From the NCBI GenBank assembly GCA_036005185.1, contig DASYQS010000003.1, positions 57,868 to 121,867 of the forward strand: a stretch of DNA of 64,000 bases, in the 5' to 3' direction. This DNA comes from VBAU01 sp036005185. Its GTDB lineage: Bacteria > Bacteroidota > Bacteroidia > Chitinophagales > Chitinophagaceae. The position numbers and the translations under genes were made by a program. The notes below the pieces were generated by a model. It did not search any database, was not told where the DNA came from, and was given only the letters and a program-made list of their open reading frames with translations. Shown piece after piece: positions 1 to 8,566 of this stretch (its first letter is position 1; every line of letters begins with the position of its first letter).

Positions 1-1731
1 CATACCGTCGGCGCTAGAGGACTTTCCTTTCCTGTCCAATACATTTTCGGTCAAAAATAATTTTGCAAACTTGCGGCCATTGCTGATTGTACCATCAGCA
101 TTGACATCGTAAGCCCAGATAAAATTATCCTTCCCGCTTTTCACCGGATACCATTCTTCATCGTCATAGCAGTTGTTGATGTAAAGCGTCTTGCCATCAG
201 GTGATAACAAAATACCATTGGGCATAGCAAATTCATTCGGCTGAGTAAGCCTTGTTATTTTACCATTTGGTGAAACGTAATACACAGCACGGCCGGGCTG
301 ATTTTTTTGCGTCTCCATGGTAAATTGCGGGTCGGTGAAATAAACACCACCTTTTGCATCGGTGATAATATCATTGGGGCCATCAATCGGTTTTCCATCA
401 TATTTGTCGGCAATTGCTTTTATTACTTCTCCCTTTGTTGTCATTTCAACCACCCGATGCCCCATCATATCGCAAACAAGCAGATGGCCATTTTTGTACG
501 GATACAATCCGTTTGTTTGCATTTTGCCTTCTGTAATATTTCGATAATTGCCGTTAGGCTCGAGTTCTACTGTTGAACTTTTCTTTGGGTTCGCATTAAA
601 GTTCTGGTCGAAATACATGTTTGAAAAATAAAGCTTGCCGTTCATCCATTTCGCACCTTCGGTGAAATTCAATTCTGGTTTTGTTTTCTTACCATCAACA
701 ACAAGCTGCAGTTTTGCATCTTCAGGGATAATTGAATGATAAGCTGCCATTCTCGCTCTTTCCTTTTCCAAATAATCAACACGGACAGGCCAAAAAATAT
801 CCAAAGCATCACAACCAAGGTCTCCGATTTTTGCACCATGAACCATGTTTGCCGGAATACGCACCACATCGTTTGGTTTCATAGCCTGCTCTCCATCCAA
901 AAGAATTTCGTTACAGCCGCCACGCAATGCAAACATCATTTGCTCTTCAGGATGTATATGCTCCGGGAAAGTTGAGTTCGGTTCCATTAATATAAAACTC
1001 AACTGCATATTCTTTCCTGATACCAATCGCGAATAGGCACCCGGAAGAAGGGCCGTTAGTTGAAAATCGTACAAGTCGTAAACCTTATTGGAAACTAGAT
1101 TGGGTGTTTGCATAGTTTCAATGTCTTTTACTTCAGCCGGAAGATTTTTTCTACCTGCTTTTTGAAGATAGTCGAGACGTAAAGGGCTATAAGCTTCCAG
1201 TAATTTTGCACCCGATGAACCGGCAGTAACCGCATTTTTGGTTCCTTTTTCAAGGTAGACAAAATCAATTCTTGGTGTACCACTATGCGTTCCATCCGGC
1301 GCTTCCCTTTTTTTCGCAATCATGGTAACAGGCGTTCCATTTACCATTTGATTGATGGAACCTTCAAGCACAAATACAAATCTATCAGCCGGCAAAACTT
1401 CATCCGGAATTTTTGCATTGGGTGCTAATCGAAGAAGGCTAATCATCACACCACTTCCCCAAAAAAGCTTTGCATTCACACCTGGATACATTTCTATGCT
1501 GCCCAACTTTTCTAAACTTTTCACTTTCGCTACTTCAAGATTTGATGCAATCGCTGTTTGTGGGAGTCCTGAAAGTTTTTTTACAGTCAGGTTATGTTGC
1601 TTAATAAGTTCTTCGTTTTTCTCTTGCCAGCCGGGCTGAGAACCCGAAGAAGAAGTGCAACGTGTCAGACTAATGAATGTTATTGCAAACAGACAGTTGA
1701 AAACAATTTTGTTTATTTGTATAGCTCTCAT
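1..1731 (-). CDS. Double-cupin plus SMP-30/gluconolactonase-like lipoprotein (3' end beyond window)
   Basis: The minus-strand frame is open from an ATG at 1731 to the window edge (577 codons visible, no stop), so the C-terminus is missing. The N-terminus is a hydrophobic signal followed by a probable lipobox Cys at residue 25 (SLTRC), suggesting a membrane-anchored periplasmic or surface protein. Residues about 60-170 and 215-300 look like two cupin barrels; the second carries a metal-site pattern (EHIHPEEQMMFALRGG). From about residue 325 it becomes an SMP-30/gluconolactonase/LRE beta-propeller, with the family motif GPNDI followed by GGVYFTDPQF and later AMPNGILLSPDG. Family members hydrolyse sugar lactones or related esters with a divalent metal. 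The product of a PQQ sugar dehydrogenase, encoded divergently nearby, would be such a lactone (inference). The fusion is well supported; the substrate is unknown. Confidence 0.82.
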   Translation of the reverse strand, partial: MRAIQINKIVFNCLFAITFISLTRCTSSSGSQPGWQEKNEELIKQHNLTVKKLSGLPQTAIASNLEVAKVKSLEKLGSIEMYPGVNAKLFWGSGVMISLLRLAPNAKIPDEVLPADRFVFVLEGSINQMVNGTPVTMIAKKREAPDGTHSGTPRIDFVYLEKGTKNAVTAGSSGAKLLEAYSPLRLDYLQKAGRKNLPAEVKDIETMQTPNLVSNKVYDLYDFQLTALLPGAYSRLVSGKNMQLSFILMEPNSTFPEHIHPEEQMMFALRGGCNEILLDGEQAMKPNDVVRIPANMVHGAKIGDLGCDALDIFWPVRVDYLEKERARMAAYHSIIPEDAKLQLVVDGKKTKPELNFTEGAKWMNGKLYFSNMYFDQNFNANPKKSSTVELEPNGNYRNITEGKMQTNGLYPYKNGHLLVCDMMGHRVVEMTTKGEVIKAIADKYDGKPIDGPNDIITDAKGGVYFTDPQFTMETQKNQPGRAVYYVSPNGKITRLTQPNEFAMPNGILLSPDGKTLYINNCYDDEEWYPVKSGKDNFIWAYDVNADGTISNGRKFAKLFLTENVLDRKGKSSSADGM

Positions 1732-1887
1732 AATTGCATTTGGTTTGCCGTATTGCACTGGAAAATAGTTATTTCATTTCAGCTAACTGTACAGGATTTA
1801 TCGCCGGATTTTATTGAACATTTTTTGCTATAGCTTCTCTTATTTTTAATTGTTATTGCTTGTTCATTCAACCAAAATTTATTCAAC

Positions 1888-2223
1888 ATGAAAATTTTAT
1901 TTACACTGTTAATCCTAATTGGAGGCTTAACTACTTTTGCTCAAAGCTCAATTGATGGTAATTGGAAAGGCACTCGTGAAACACCAAATGGCACGTTTGA
2001 AGTCAATTACACTTTTAAGGTTGAGGGAAATGTATTGACAGGCACCTGGAAAACACAGTTTGGTGAAGCCCAGTTGGAGAATGGAAAAGTTGATGGTAAG
2101 AAATTTTCTTACAGCATTTCTTTTAATGACATGAAAATTAATTACACCGGCGAAGTAGTTAACGATAACGAACTTTTGATTAAAAGTGAAAGAGGTGAAA
2201 TGAAACTAGCCAGAGTGAAGTAA
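1888..2223 (+). CDS. Small secreted beta-rich protein of unknown function
   Basis: A 111-residue protein starting at an ATG with a clear Sec signal peptide (MKILFTLLILIGGLTTFAQ, cleavage probably after Ala-Gln). The mature part of about 90 residues alternates charged and hydrophobic positions, with repeated G-x-W/G-x-L patterns (DGNWKG, LTGTWKT) that suggest a small lipocalin-like or beta-sandwich fold. Similar short secreted proteins are common next to sugar-oxidising genes in Bacteroidota, but I cannot assign a function. It is divergent from the SMP-30-like gene across 156 bp and lies 69 bp before the PQQ dehydrogenase ATG on the same strand, so the two may be cotranscribed. I found no obvious promoter hexamers in the divergent gap. 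Confidence 0.75.
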   Translation: MKILFTLLILIGGLTTFAQSSIDGNWKGTRETPNGTFEVNYTFKVEGNVLTGTWKTQFGEAQLENGKVDGKKFSYSISFNDMKINYTGEVVNDNELLIKSERGEMKLARVK

Positions 2224-2292
2224 GAGTATAAACTCATTTGATACACTTCCCTTATTCTTACTCGCTGCTGATTATTGATTCAAACACTTGCT

Positions 2293-4560
2293 ATGACGCT
2301 GAAAAGATTGCCTGTTAAAACTACCTGTGTAGTAATTATATTCCTTTCTTTCTTCATCTTTGCAACCTTTATTACTGATACAGGAAAGAATGCTCGTTAT
2401 TCTACATGGAATCAGTATGGTGGAGGACCGGATCAGTCAAAGTATTTTGATGCTTCACAGATCACCAAAGAAAATGTGAACCAGTTGAAGCTGGCGTGGG
2501 TATATCCTACTATGGATTCAGCATTTAATTTCTTTAGTCCAATCGTTGTGGACACTATCATGTATGTCATGGCAAAGAATTCTTCGCTTGTTGCAGTGAA
2601 TGCTGAAACAGGAAAGGAAATCTGGATACACGCCAACCTGCAGGGCCTAACCCGCAGAGGGATTAATTATTGGGAAAGCAAAGACAGAAAAGACAGACGT
2701 TTGCTGTTTACACTTAATAATACATTGCAAGCTATAGATGCCCTTACAGGAAAATCCATTATGGCCTTTGGCACCAATGGCTATGTTGATATGAGAAAAG
2801 GATTGGACCGGAACCCAACATCTATTCGAAGAATGCAGTCTATGATGCCGGGTGTTGTATTTGAAAATCTAATCATAATGGGATCAGCTCCAGGCGAAGG
2901 TTATTTTTCTGCTCCCGGTTATATTAGGGCTTATAATGTGGTAACGGGCAAGCTTGTATGGACCTTCCATACTATTCCACGACCGGGTGAATTTGGTTAC
3001 AATACCTGGCCGAAAAACGCTTACAAATATGTAGGCGGCACAAATGTGTGGAGCGAAATTTCGATAGATGAGAAACGAGGGATTGCTTATTTGCCTATTG
3101 GCTCACCTACGTATGATTTTTATGGTGCCGATCGTTTGGGCAGCAACTTATTTGGTAATTGTCTCGTAGCATTGAATGCCCGTACCGGTAAGCGTCTCTG
3201 GCATTTTCAAACTGTGCATCACGACCTCTGGGATTATGATCTTGCTTCAGCACCGCAATTAATAACTGTCAATCGTAACGGTCAGCGAATTGATGCTGTA
3301 GCCGTAGCAACCAAGCATGGATTTATGTTTGTGTTTGACAGGGTAACAGGCAAACCAATATTCCCGATTGAAGAAAAATCTTTCCCTTCAAGCAAAATGC
3401 CTGGAGAAAAATCATGGCCAACACAACCCATTCCCACCGTTGTTCCAAGTTTTACAAGGCATGAAGTAACGAAGGAGATGTTGAATCCTTATTTCTCTGA
3501 AGAAGAAAAGCAAAAATGGTATAAAAGAATAGCTGCTGCTAAATCGGGTTTGTTCGTTCCTCCCTCCGATAAATATGAAACCATCATGCTGCCCGGTGCA
3601 TTGGGCGGAGTGAATTTCGGCAACACCGCTTCGGACCCAAGCAAAGGCATGGTATATATTTTAACGCAGGAGTATCCTTCGGTTTATAAACTTGAAAGAG
3701 TCAAATCGCCCCGTGAGCTGATGTCGAAAGATGAGTTACAAAAAGCAAAAACACTTATCACCGTTAGCTGCCGGTCCTGTCACGGAGATAATTTAACAGG
3801 CAGGGGCATTGCTCCCTCGATCGTCAATAGCGGGCAACGTATGTCCTTTGAAGAATTTAAAACGCTGGTAACTGTTGGCCGGGGCCAGATGCCAGGTTTG
3901 GTTCATATAGACGAACAAAGTGTAACGGCTATTTACCGTTATTTAGGCGGGAGGCCAGCCTCGCGATTTGGTTTTGGTCCGCGAGGAACGCAGACAAACA
4001 AAATGCCAGATGGACTGGTTGTAGCATCCGGCGGTGCACCTGTTAAACCCGATGAGAAACCAGCGCCGCCAATGAGTGATTACCCCTTGGGTGTACCGCA
4101 TCCTGCAAACCGTTATACAACAGATTATGGTACGGCATGGCCTAACCTCTTAGGTCCAACATGGGCATGGGTTATCGCTTACGATTTGAACACTGGTACA
4201 ATAAAATGGAAACAACCACTCGGCGAAGATTCTATTGCTTCCAGCAAAGGAGATAAGACTAGCGGTGCTGTCAATGGCTCGCAGCGAAAAGGAATGATTG
4301 TTACTTCCACCGGGGTATTGTTCTGTACCGGCAAGGGAGGAAAATTGTATGCTTACGATGCAGACAACGGAAAACTTTTATGGGAAACAATCTTAAGTCA
4401 TGAATCAAATGCACAGCCCATGATGTATGAATTAAATGGCAAACAATATCTCGTTGTCAACGCCACAAATAATTTTACGAAAGACAGCTATGATCATTCG
4501 AAAGATCCCGGAGCACTGTCAAGAGGTTATATGGTTTATGCGCTTCCCGAAAAAAAATAA
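2293..4560 (+). CDS. PQQ-dependent sugar/alcohol dehydrogenase with internal cytochrome c domain
   Basis: A quinoprotein of 755 residues from the ATG at 2293; a TTG six codons upstream at 2275 is a weaker start. One N-terminal hydrophobic segment (about residues 11-26) is a signal or membrane anchor. The rest is a PQQ beta-propeller with recurrent tryptophan-docking-type sequences (LVAVNAETGKEIW, YAYDADNGKLLWE) and the typical PIGSPTYDFYGADR and HHDLWDYDLASAPQL segments. A c-type heme motif CRSCH at about residues 493-497, followed by GRGQMPG, marks a cytochrome c domain inserted between propeller blades. Members oxidise aldoses or alcohols in the periplasm and pass electrons through the heme to the respiratory chain. 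The neighbouring lactonase-like, cupin and ALDH genes suggest aldose oxidation; the true substrate cannot be read from sequence. Confidence 0.88.
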   Translation: MTLKRLPVKTTCVVIIFLSFFIFATFITDTGKNARYSTWNQYGGGPDQSKYFDASQITKENVNQLKLAWVYPTMDSAFNFFSPIVVDTIMYVMAKNSSLVAVNAETGKEIWIHANLQGLTRRGINYWESKDRKDRRLLFTLNNTLQAIDALTGKSIMAFGTNGYVDMRKGLDRNPTSIRRMQSMMPGVVFENLIIMGSAPGEGYFSAPGYIRAYNVVTGKLVWTFHTIPRPGEFGYNTWPKNAYKYVGGTNVWSEISIDEKRGIAYLPIGSPTYDFYGADRLGSNLFGNCLVALNARTGKRLWHFQTVHHDLWDYDLASAPQLITVNRNGQRIDAVAVATKHGFMFVFDRVTGKPIFPIEEKSFPSSKMPGEKSWPTQPIPTVVPSFTRHEVTKEMLNPYFSEEEKQKWYKRIAAAKSGLFVPPSDKYETIMLPGALGGVNFGNTASDPSKGMVYILTQEYPSVYKLERVKSPRELMSKDELQKAKTLITVSCRSCHGDNLTGRGIAPSIVNSGQRMSFEEFKTLVTVGRGQMPGLVHIDEQSVTAIYRYLGGRPASRFGFGPRGTQTNKMPDGLVVASGGAPVKPDEKPAPPMSDYPLGVPHPANRYTTDYGTAWPNLLGPTWAWVIAYDLNTGTIKWKQPLGEDSIASSKGDKTSGAVNGSQRKGMIVTSTGVLFCTGKGGKLYAYDADNGKLLWETILSHESNAQPMMYELNGKQYLVVNATNNFTKDSYDHSKDPGALSRGYMVYALPEKK

Positions 4561-4677
4561 TGATGGCTTCATAACGGATACTAACGCTAAATCACAGTGT
4601 TGAAAAATGTAATTTTTTTGATCCATTCTAATGCTAGTCTCTTTATCTATCGATACTAGTTTAAAACTGTACTTTCT

Positions 4678-5309
4678 ATGCTTTATTATAACCACATCAG
4701 GCGAATTTTTCTGATAGCAAGCTTGCTCTTTTCTTTTGGACTTTGTACTCTTTCTGCCCAATCAGCCAACAATGATTGGTCAAAGCATAAAGCAAAAAAT
4801 GGTTTAAGAAAAAGGAATGGCTCAATGGTCTTTCCATCGCGCCACATTCATCTATTGATAAATTACAATTTGCAAAGCAATATCATCTTAATCAGGCAGC
4901 TTGGGATAAAGCTTTTGCTTATTTAAAAAATACAGATTTGAAAACTCTTGCTACTGGCAGATATGGGATTGATGGCAATAATGTTTATGTTATCGTAACA
5001 GAAGCTCCCACGAAAGATTATGATAAAACAGCGTTTGAATCGCATCGCAAGTATATTGACCTCCAGTATGTGATAACAGGAAAAGAAAACATGGGAAAAG
5101 CTTCTCTTGCTTCAGTAACTGTGAACAAACCTTATGATGAAGCGGCAGATATTGCTTATTATGCTGGCGAAGGGAAAATTTATACACTACCTGCCGGAAC
5201 ATTTATGCTTTTCTTTCCAACAGATGCCCATCGTCCCAACATTACTCCTGGTGGAAACAAAGTAGTGAAAAAGATTGTCATCAAAATAAATGTGATAGCT
5301 GAAAAATAG
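4678..5309 (+). pseudogene. YhcH/YjgK/YiaL-family (DUF386) secreted protein, frameshifted
   Basis: The first frame begins at the ATG at 4678 with a Sec signal (FLIASLLFSFGLCTLSAQ) and reads NNDWSKHKAKN, then turns into nonsense. The -1 frame from about 4797 continues KWFKKKEWLNGLSIAPHSS and runs through KYIDLQYVITGKE and FFPTDAHRPNI to the stop at 5309, which is family YhcH/YjgK/YiaL. A stop at 4788 in the second frame places the shift within the six-adenine run at 4794-4799. One added A restores a single frame of about 210 codons. The heptamer A_AAA_AAT would also allow a -1 ribosomal slip. Known members (E. coli NanQ/YhcH) act as sugar anomerases or are linked to sugar-acid metabolism. It is convergent with the next gene, with one base between the stops. 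I call it disrupted, but a sequencing error is possible. Confidence 0.8.
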
Positions 5310-5310
5310 G

Positions 5311-6519
5311 TTACTTGTTATCATCGCCCATAACATCATAGCCACGCCACTTAAATTCTTTGGCAAGGCCGGAAGCAGCAGGCCACGCAATCTTGTGTTG
5401 GTTACTTGCTACCCATTTGCGACGGTTTTCTTCAGTATCGAAAGAAATTTGGATCTGGTAATTATAATTTGTAGGCTCTCCTTCAATTTCCTTTTCAACA
5501 TTTTCCGGAAAAAGTCTGAGCAGTTTTGATTCGATATAGCCCTGTTGTACTGTCATGGCAGGCACATAAATAGACGTGTACATTTTCTCAAAGGCTTCTG
5601 CATTTTCTTTCGCCACTACAAAATCCATCTGAAGAACCATCGCCTTTGCTTTGGCAAGTGGTTTCAGGCGAATGGGATCTTTTTGTTTGGATGTTGCAAC
5701 GCCGATAACCAGTAACTCTAAATCATTCTTTCCATTATTGGAAATTTTTACAGCTTCACCCAATGCACCATAAAAAGCATCATCAGCTTTTATTGAGGTA
5801 GTATCTGAATTGATGGTAATTGTGCCCGATCCCTTCACTACATAATATACTTCTTCTATTCCTTCCAATTGCCTGCCGGCATTGCTGCCAGAAGGAATAA
5901 CAACATGATCAACATGATCCCAACTGGATGAGAAAATATCAGGCCCGAATATGCGGCGATAAAGTATGCCGTTGCCGGAATAAGCAGCGCTATTCGGTTT
6001 GAGAGACTCTCGTCTCAGTTGGCCGGAAACAAATTGTGGAACCGGATCCAATGCAGCACCAACACGGGTATCATTAAGATCGAAATTATCGCCTCGACCT
6101 TTTGTGGTACTCACCGCAAAATTTAGCCAGCGAAGAGTCTTACCACTTGAATTATAAATACCATGTGCATCGCCCATTTTGCAGGGCACCATAGCCGGTC
6201 CTTTTATCTTGGAAGTATGTCCGTTTACGGTAAATTCCGCTTCTCCATCAAGTATCACGTACATCTCTTCAATTGTATGGTGAAAATGTTGTCCGATGCC
6301 GCCTTTGTCTGGTATTTCTCCTGCATGGAGGTAAAGAAAGTTCGTAGCTAAAGTCTGGCTTCCGATAAGCCCGGTGAACTTCATTTGCCCAGCCCCAGCA
6401 TGTACAGCAGATAATAATCTGTAATTTGACGGATTGTTATGAACTACGCGTTTGCCAAGTGATTGAGAAGGGGAATGCAAAGTTGTAATTGTTAGCAGCA
6501 GAAAAATGGCTTGCTTCAT
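5311..6519 (-). CDS. Secreted double-cupin protein with C-terminal ferredoxin-like (DABB/ABM-type) domain
   Basis: 402 residues from an ATG with a short Sec signal (MKQAIFLLLTITTLHSPSQS). Cupin 1 (about residues 50-140) has the canonical metal ligands GQHFHHTIEEMYVILDGEAE and a downstream MGDAHGIYN. Cupin 2 (about 205-275) has IEEVYYVVKGSGTI. The last 110 residues (from about 290, MVLQMDFVVAKENAEAF to KIAWPAASGL) resemble a dimeric alpha-beta barrel like those in stress-responsive or antibiotic-biosynthesis-monooxygenase proteins. Function is unknown; cupins with this His/Glu set bind metal and often sugars. It lies 33 bp downstream of the aldehyde dehydrogenase on the same strand, so the two probably form an operon. 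The three-part fusion is read from the sequence; its role is not. Confidence 0.75.
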   Translation of the reverse strand: MKQAIFLLLTITTLHSPSQSLGKRVVHNNPSNYRLLSAVHAGAGQMKFTGLIGSQTLATNFLYLHAGEIPDKGGIGQHFHHTIEEMYVILDGEAEFTVNGHTSKIKGPAMVPCKMGDAHGIYNSSGKTLRWLNFAVSTTKGRGDNFDLNDTRVGAALDPVPQFVSGQLRRESLKPNSAAYSGNGILYRRIFGPDIFSSSWDHVDHVVIPSGSNAGRQLEGIEEVYYVVKGSGTITINSDTTSIKADDAFYGALGEAVKISNNGKNDLELLVIGVATSKQKDPIRLKPLAKAKAMVLQMDFVVAKENAEAFEKMYTSIYVPAMTVQQGYIESKLLRLFPENVEKEIEGEPTNYNYQIQISFDTEENRRKWVASNQHKIAWPAASGLAKEFKWRGYDVMGDDNK

Positions 6520-6552
6520 GTTTGGAAGGTTTGGTAAAAATGAATTTTAACT

Positions 6553-8163
6553 TTACTGATGTATTTCTTCTAATTGCCCCACTGACTCTCTTGTAAACTC
6601 ACCGTTAACTTTTCGAACAATGCGGAGCGGATTTTCATCTTTCAATGCATCAGGCAAAAATTCCTGCGGGCAATCCTGATAACATACCGGACGCAAAAAA
6701 CGCTTGATGGCTTCTGTGCCAACTGATGTAAAATGAGAATACGTGGTTGCAGGGAAAGGTCCTCCGTGCATCATAGCGTGACAAACTTCAACTCCTGTTG
6801 GAACGCCGTTGTAAATCACTCTTCCAACTCTTGCAATCAAAAGATCAATGCAACTTTGAAACTGATTTAAATCATCTGCAGTTCCGATGACTGTTGCAGT
6901 TAACTGTCCGTGCAATGATTGCAATGCCGATCTCAATTCATTCTCATTTTCGCAAACCACAACAAGAGACGAGGGGCCAAATACTTCGTTTTGCAATGAA
7001 CTATTTCCCCTAAAATTCTTTGCCGGTGTTTTTGTAAGCGAAGCACTTCCTTTGTATTCGTCTTTTCCCTCATTACCTGTCCAAACAGCTTCTACACCCT
7101 GCGTTGACAACAGTTGGCCGCGTTCTTTGTAATAAGCGCCGCAAATCGTTTGATTCAACATCGTTGCCGGAAGCACTTGTTGCAGTGCCTGTGCCAGTTT
7201 TTGAATAAACATTTCCGTGTTTTCATCTTTCACAATAAATAACAATCCGGGGTTGGTGCAAAATTGTCCTACACCAAGAGTAATGGATGCACTTAGTTGT
7301 GATGCTACTGTCTCAACATCCTGCTTTATCTTATTTGGAAGAATCAAAACAGGGTTGATGCTGCTCATCTCAGCATAAACAGGAATCGGCTCTTCTCTAT
7401 CGTTGATTGCTGCTTTGAGCAATGCCATGCCGCCACGGAATGAGCCGGTGAAGCCCACCGCTTTTATTTGCGGATGTTTGACTAATTGCTGCCCAAGTTG
7501 TGTGCCTTCACCAATTAAAGAAGAAAACACACCATCGGGCATATTGCATTTTTGCGCAGCAATGATAATTGCAGTTGCCACCAATTCATTTGTTCCAAGA
7601 TGAGAACTATGTGCTTTTATAACAACCGGACAACCGGCGGCCAACGCTGAAGCGGTATCGCCACCAGCAGTGGAAAAGGCCAGCGGAAAATTGCTGGCAG
7701 CGAAAACAGCTATGGGCCCAATAGGGTGAAGCATTCTTCGCAGATCTGACCGCGGCAAAGGTTTACGCTCAGGCAATGCGGTGTCAATAATGGCTTCAAC
7801 AAAAGAACCTTCACGCAAAAGAGAAGCAAATAATTTTAACTGACCCACGGTTCTTCCCCGTTCGCCAGTGATTCGTGCCTCAGGTAAGCCACTTTCAAGA
7901 TGCGCTCTTTCAATCAATGCATCACCTAATTGCATGATCTCATCGGCAATGGTATCCAAAAACTCAGCCCGTTGTTGAAAAGATGTTCTTTTGTAAACTT
8001 CAAAAGCCGAAGTTGCTTTCGAAATCGCTTCGTCAATTTCCTGTTTAGTCGCTATAGAAAATTCGCCGGGTAAATTATTTTTCAATGCAGTGCTGAACGC
8101 ATGCAATTTTTTTTCGCCTGCGGCCTTCTTTTCGAATCCAATAAAATTATGTCCTGAGAGCAT
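6553..8163 (-). CDS. Aldehyde dehydrogenase, alpha-ketoglutaric semialdehyde dehydrogenase type
   Basis: A 536-residue cytoplasmic NAD(P)-dependent aldehyde dehydrogenase without signal peptide, starting at ATG 8163. Catalytic Cys is at residue 302 in GVGQFCTNPG and the general-base Glu at residue 265 in VYAEMSSINPV. The cofactor region has FAASNFPLAFSTAGGDTASALA and GFTGSFRGG. The C-terminal part (GVPTGVEVCHAMMHGGPFPAT, SHFTSVG) is typical of the alpha-ketoglutaric semialdehyde dehydrogenase subfamily, which oxidises the semialdehyde to 2-oxoglutarate at the end of non-phosphorylating pentose or hexarate catabolism. The pathway dehydratases are not in this window. It is first in a probable two-gene unit with the cupin gene. 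A 63-bp repeated element lies 122 bp upstream of its start and may hold its promoter. Confidence 0.88.
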   Translation of the reverse strand: MLSGHNFIGFEKKAAGEKKLHAFSTALKNNLPGEFSIATKQEIDEAISKATSAFEVYKRTSFQQRAEFLDTIADEIMQLGDALIERAHLESGLPEARITGERGRTVGQLKLFASLLREGSFVEAIIDTALPERKPLPRSDLRRMLHPIGPIAVFAASNFPLAFSTAGGDTASALAAGCPVVIKAHSSHLGTNELVATAIIIAAQKCNMPDGVFSSLIGEGTQLGQQLVKHPQIKAVGFTGSFRGGMALLKAAINDREEPIPVYAEMSSINPVLILPNKIKQDVETVASQLSASITLGVGQFCTNPGLLFIVKDENTEMFIQKLAQALQQVLPATMLNQTICGAYYKERGQLLSTQGVEAVWTGNEGKDEYKGSASLTKTPAKNFRGNSSLQNEVFGPSSLVVVCENENELRSALQSLHGQLTATVIGTADDLNQFQSCIDLLIARVGRVIYNGVPTGVEVCHAMMHGGPFPATTYSHFTSVGTEAIKRFLRPVCYQDCPQEFLPDALKDENPLRIVRKVNGEFTRESVGQLEEIHQ

Positions 8164-8566
8164 GTCTTAAAATTTTCAGATTATAATTCAAATCGTTGAA
8201 ACTGTAGTCAGAAACTATTTCCATTAAATGAAAATCCTTTACAAAATGAATGGTATTTTTCCGTCATCATTACTCTTTGCAATGACAAAGTATTCAATTC
8301 CCCAAAGAAAATACTTCCAATAAAAAACAGTGAAAGATTTTAAACAAGCATGCTAAGGTGAAACCGATTTATTGAACATTAAATAATTAAGAAAGAACAA
8401 TTCGTCAATCTGCTTGGGGAACCGCGCCGGTGAAAAATGAGTCCCGTTATAATTCCGATCTTATAACCATCTTTCATCACATAATCGCAAGCAATGTTAT
8501 ACGGAAATAAATGTAAATCGCTGAATCGAAACCAGCCTCGTTATGCAAAAAATGAAGACAGTGGCA
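8164..8566. other. 403-bp intergenic region between GH95 and ALDH
   Basis: There is no credible coding frame. It contains the 63-bp repeated element at 8285-8347 and a perfect 7-bp inverted repeat with an 8-nt spacer at 8446-8467 (GTTATAA / TTATAAC), 100 bp past the GH95 stop. No U-run follows the inverted repeat in the minus direction, so it is not a classical terminator. Confidence 0.6.
8285..8347 (-). repeat. 63-bp repeated intergenic element, copy A
   Basis: Read on the minus strand it runs from TTGTTTAAAATCTTTCA through TTTTTATTGGAAGT to TTGAATACTTTGT. Copy B at 54589-54651 has the same length with no gaps and about 50 of 63 positions identical: the outer 14-bp block and the central ACTTCCAATAAAAA block (plus strand) are perfect, and the 14-bp spacer between them is free to vary. 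Conserved blocks with fixed spacing suggest a regulator site plus promoter (the ATACTTTG end resembles a Bacteroidota -7 box). It sits 122 bp before the ALDH start. Confidence 0.7.

Noticed and set aside
4678..4926. Separate 82-residue secreted protein
   Set aside because: Only its first 38 residues make sense; they belong to the YhcH-family protein continued in the -1 frame.
8446..8467. GTTATAA inverted repeat as terminator for GH95
   Set aside because: AT-rich stem of 7 bp without a U-run; kept only as a note in the intergenic entry.
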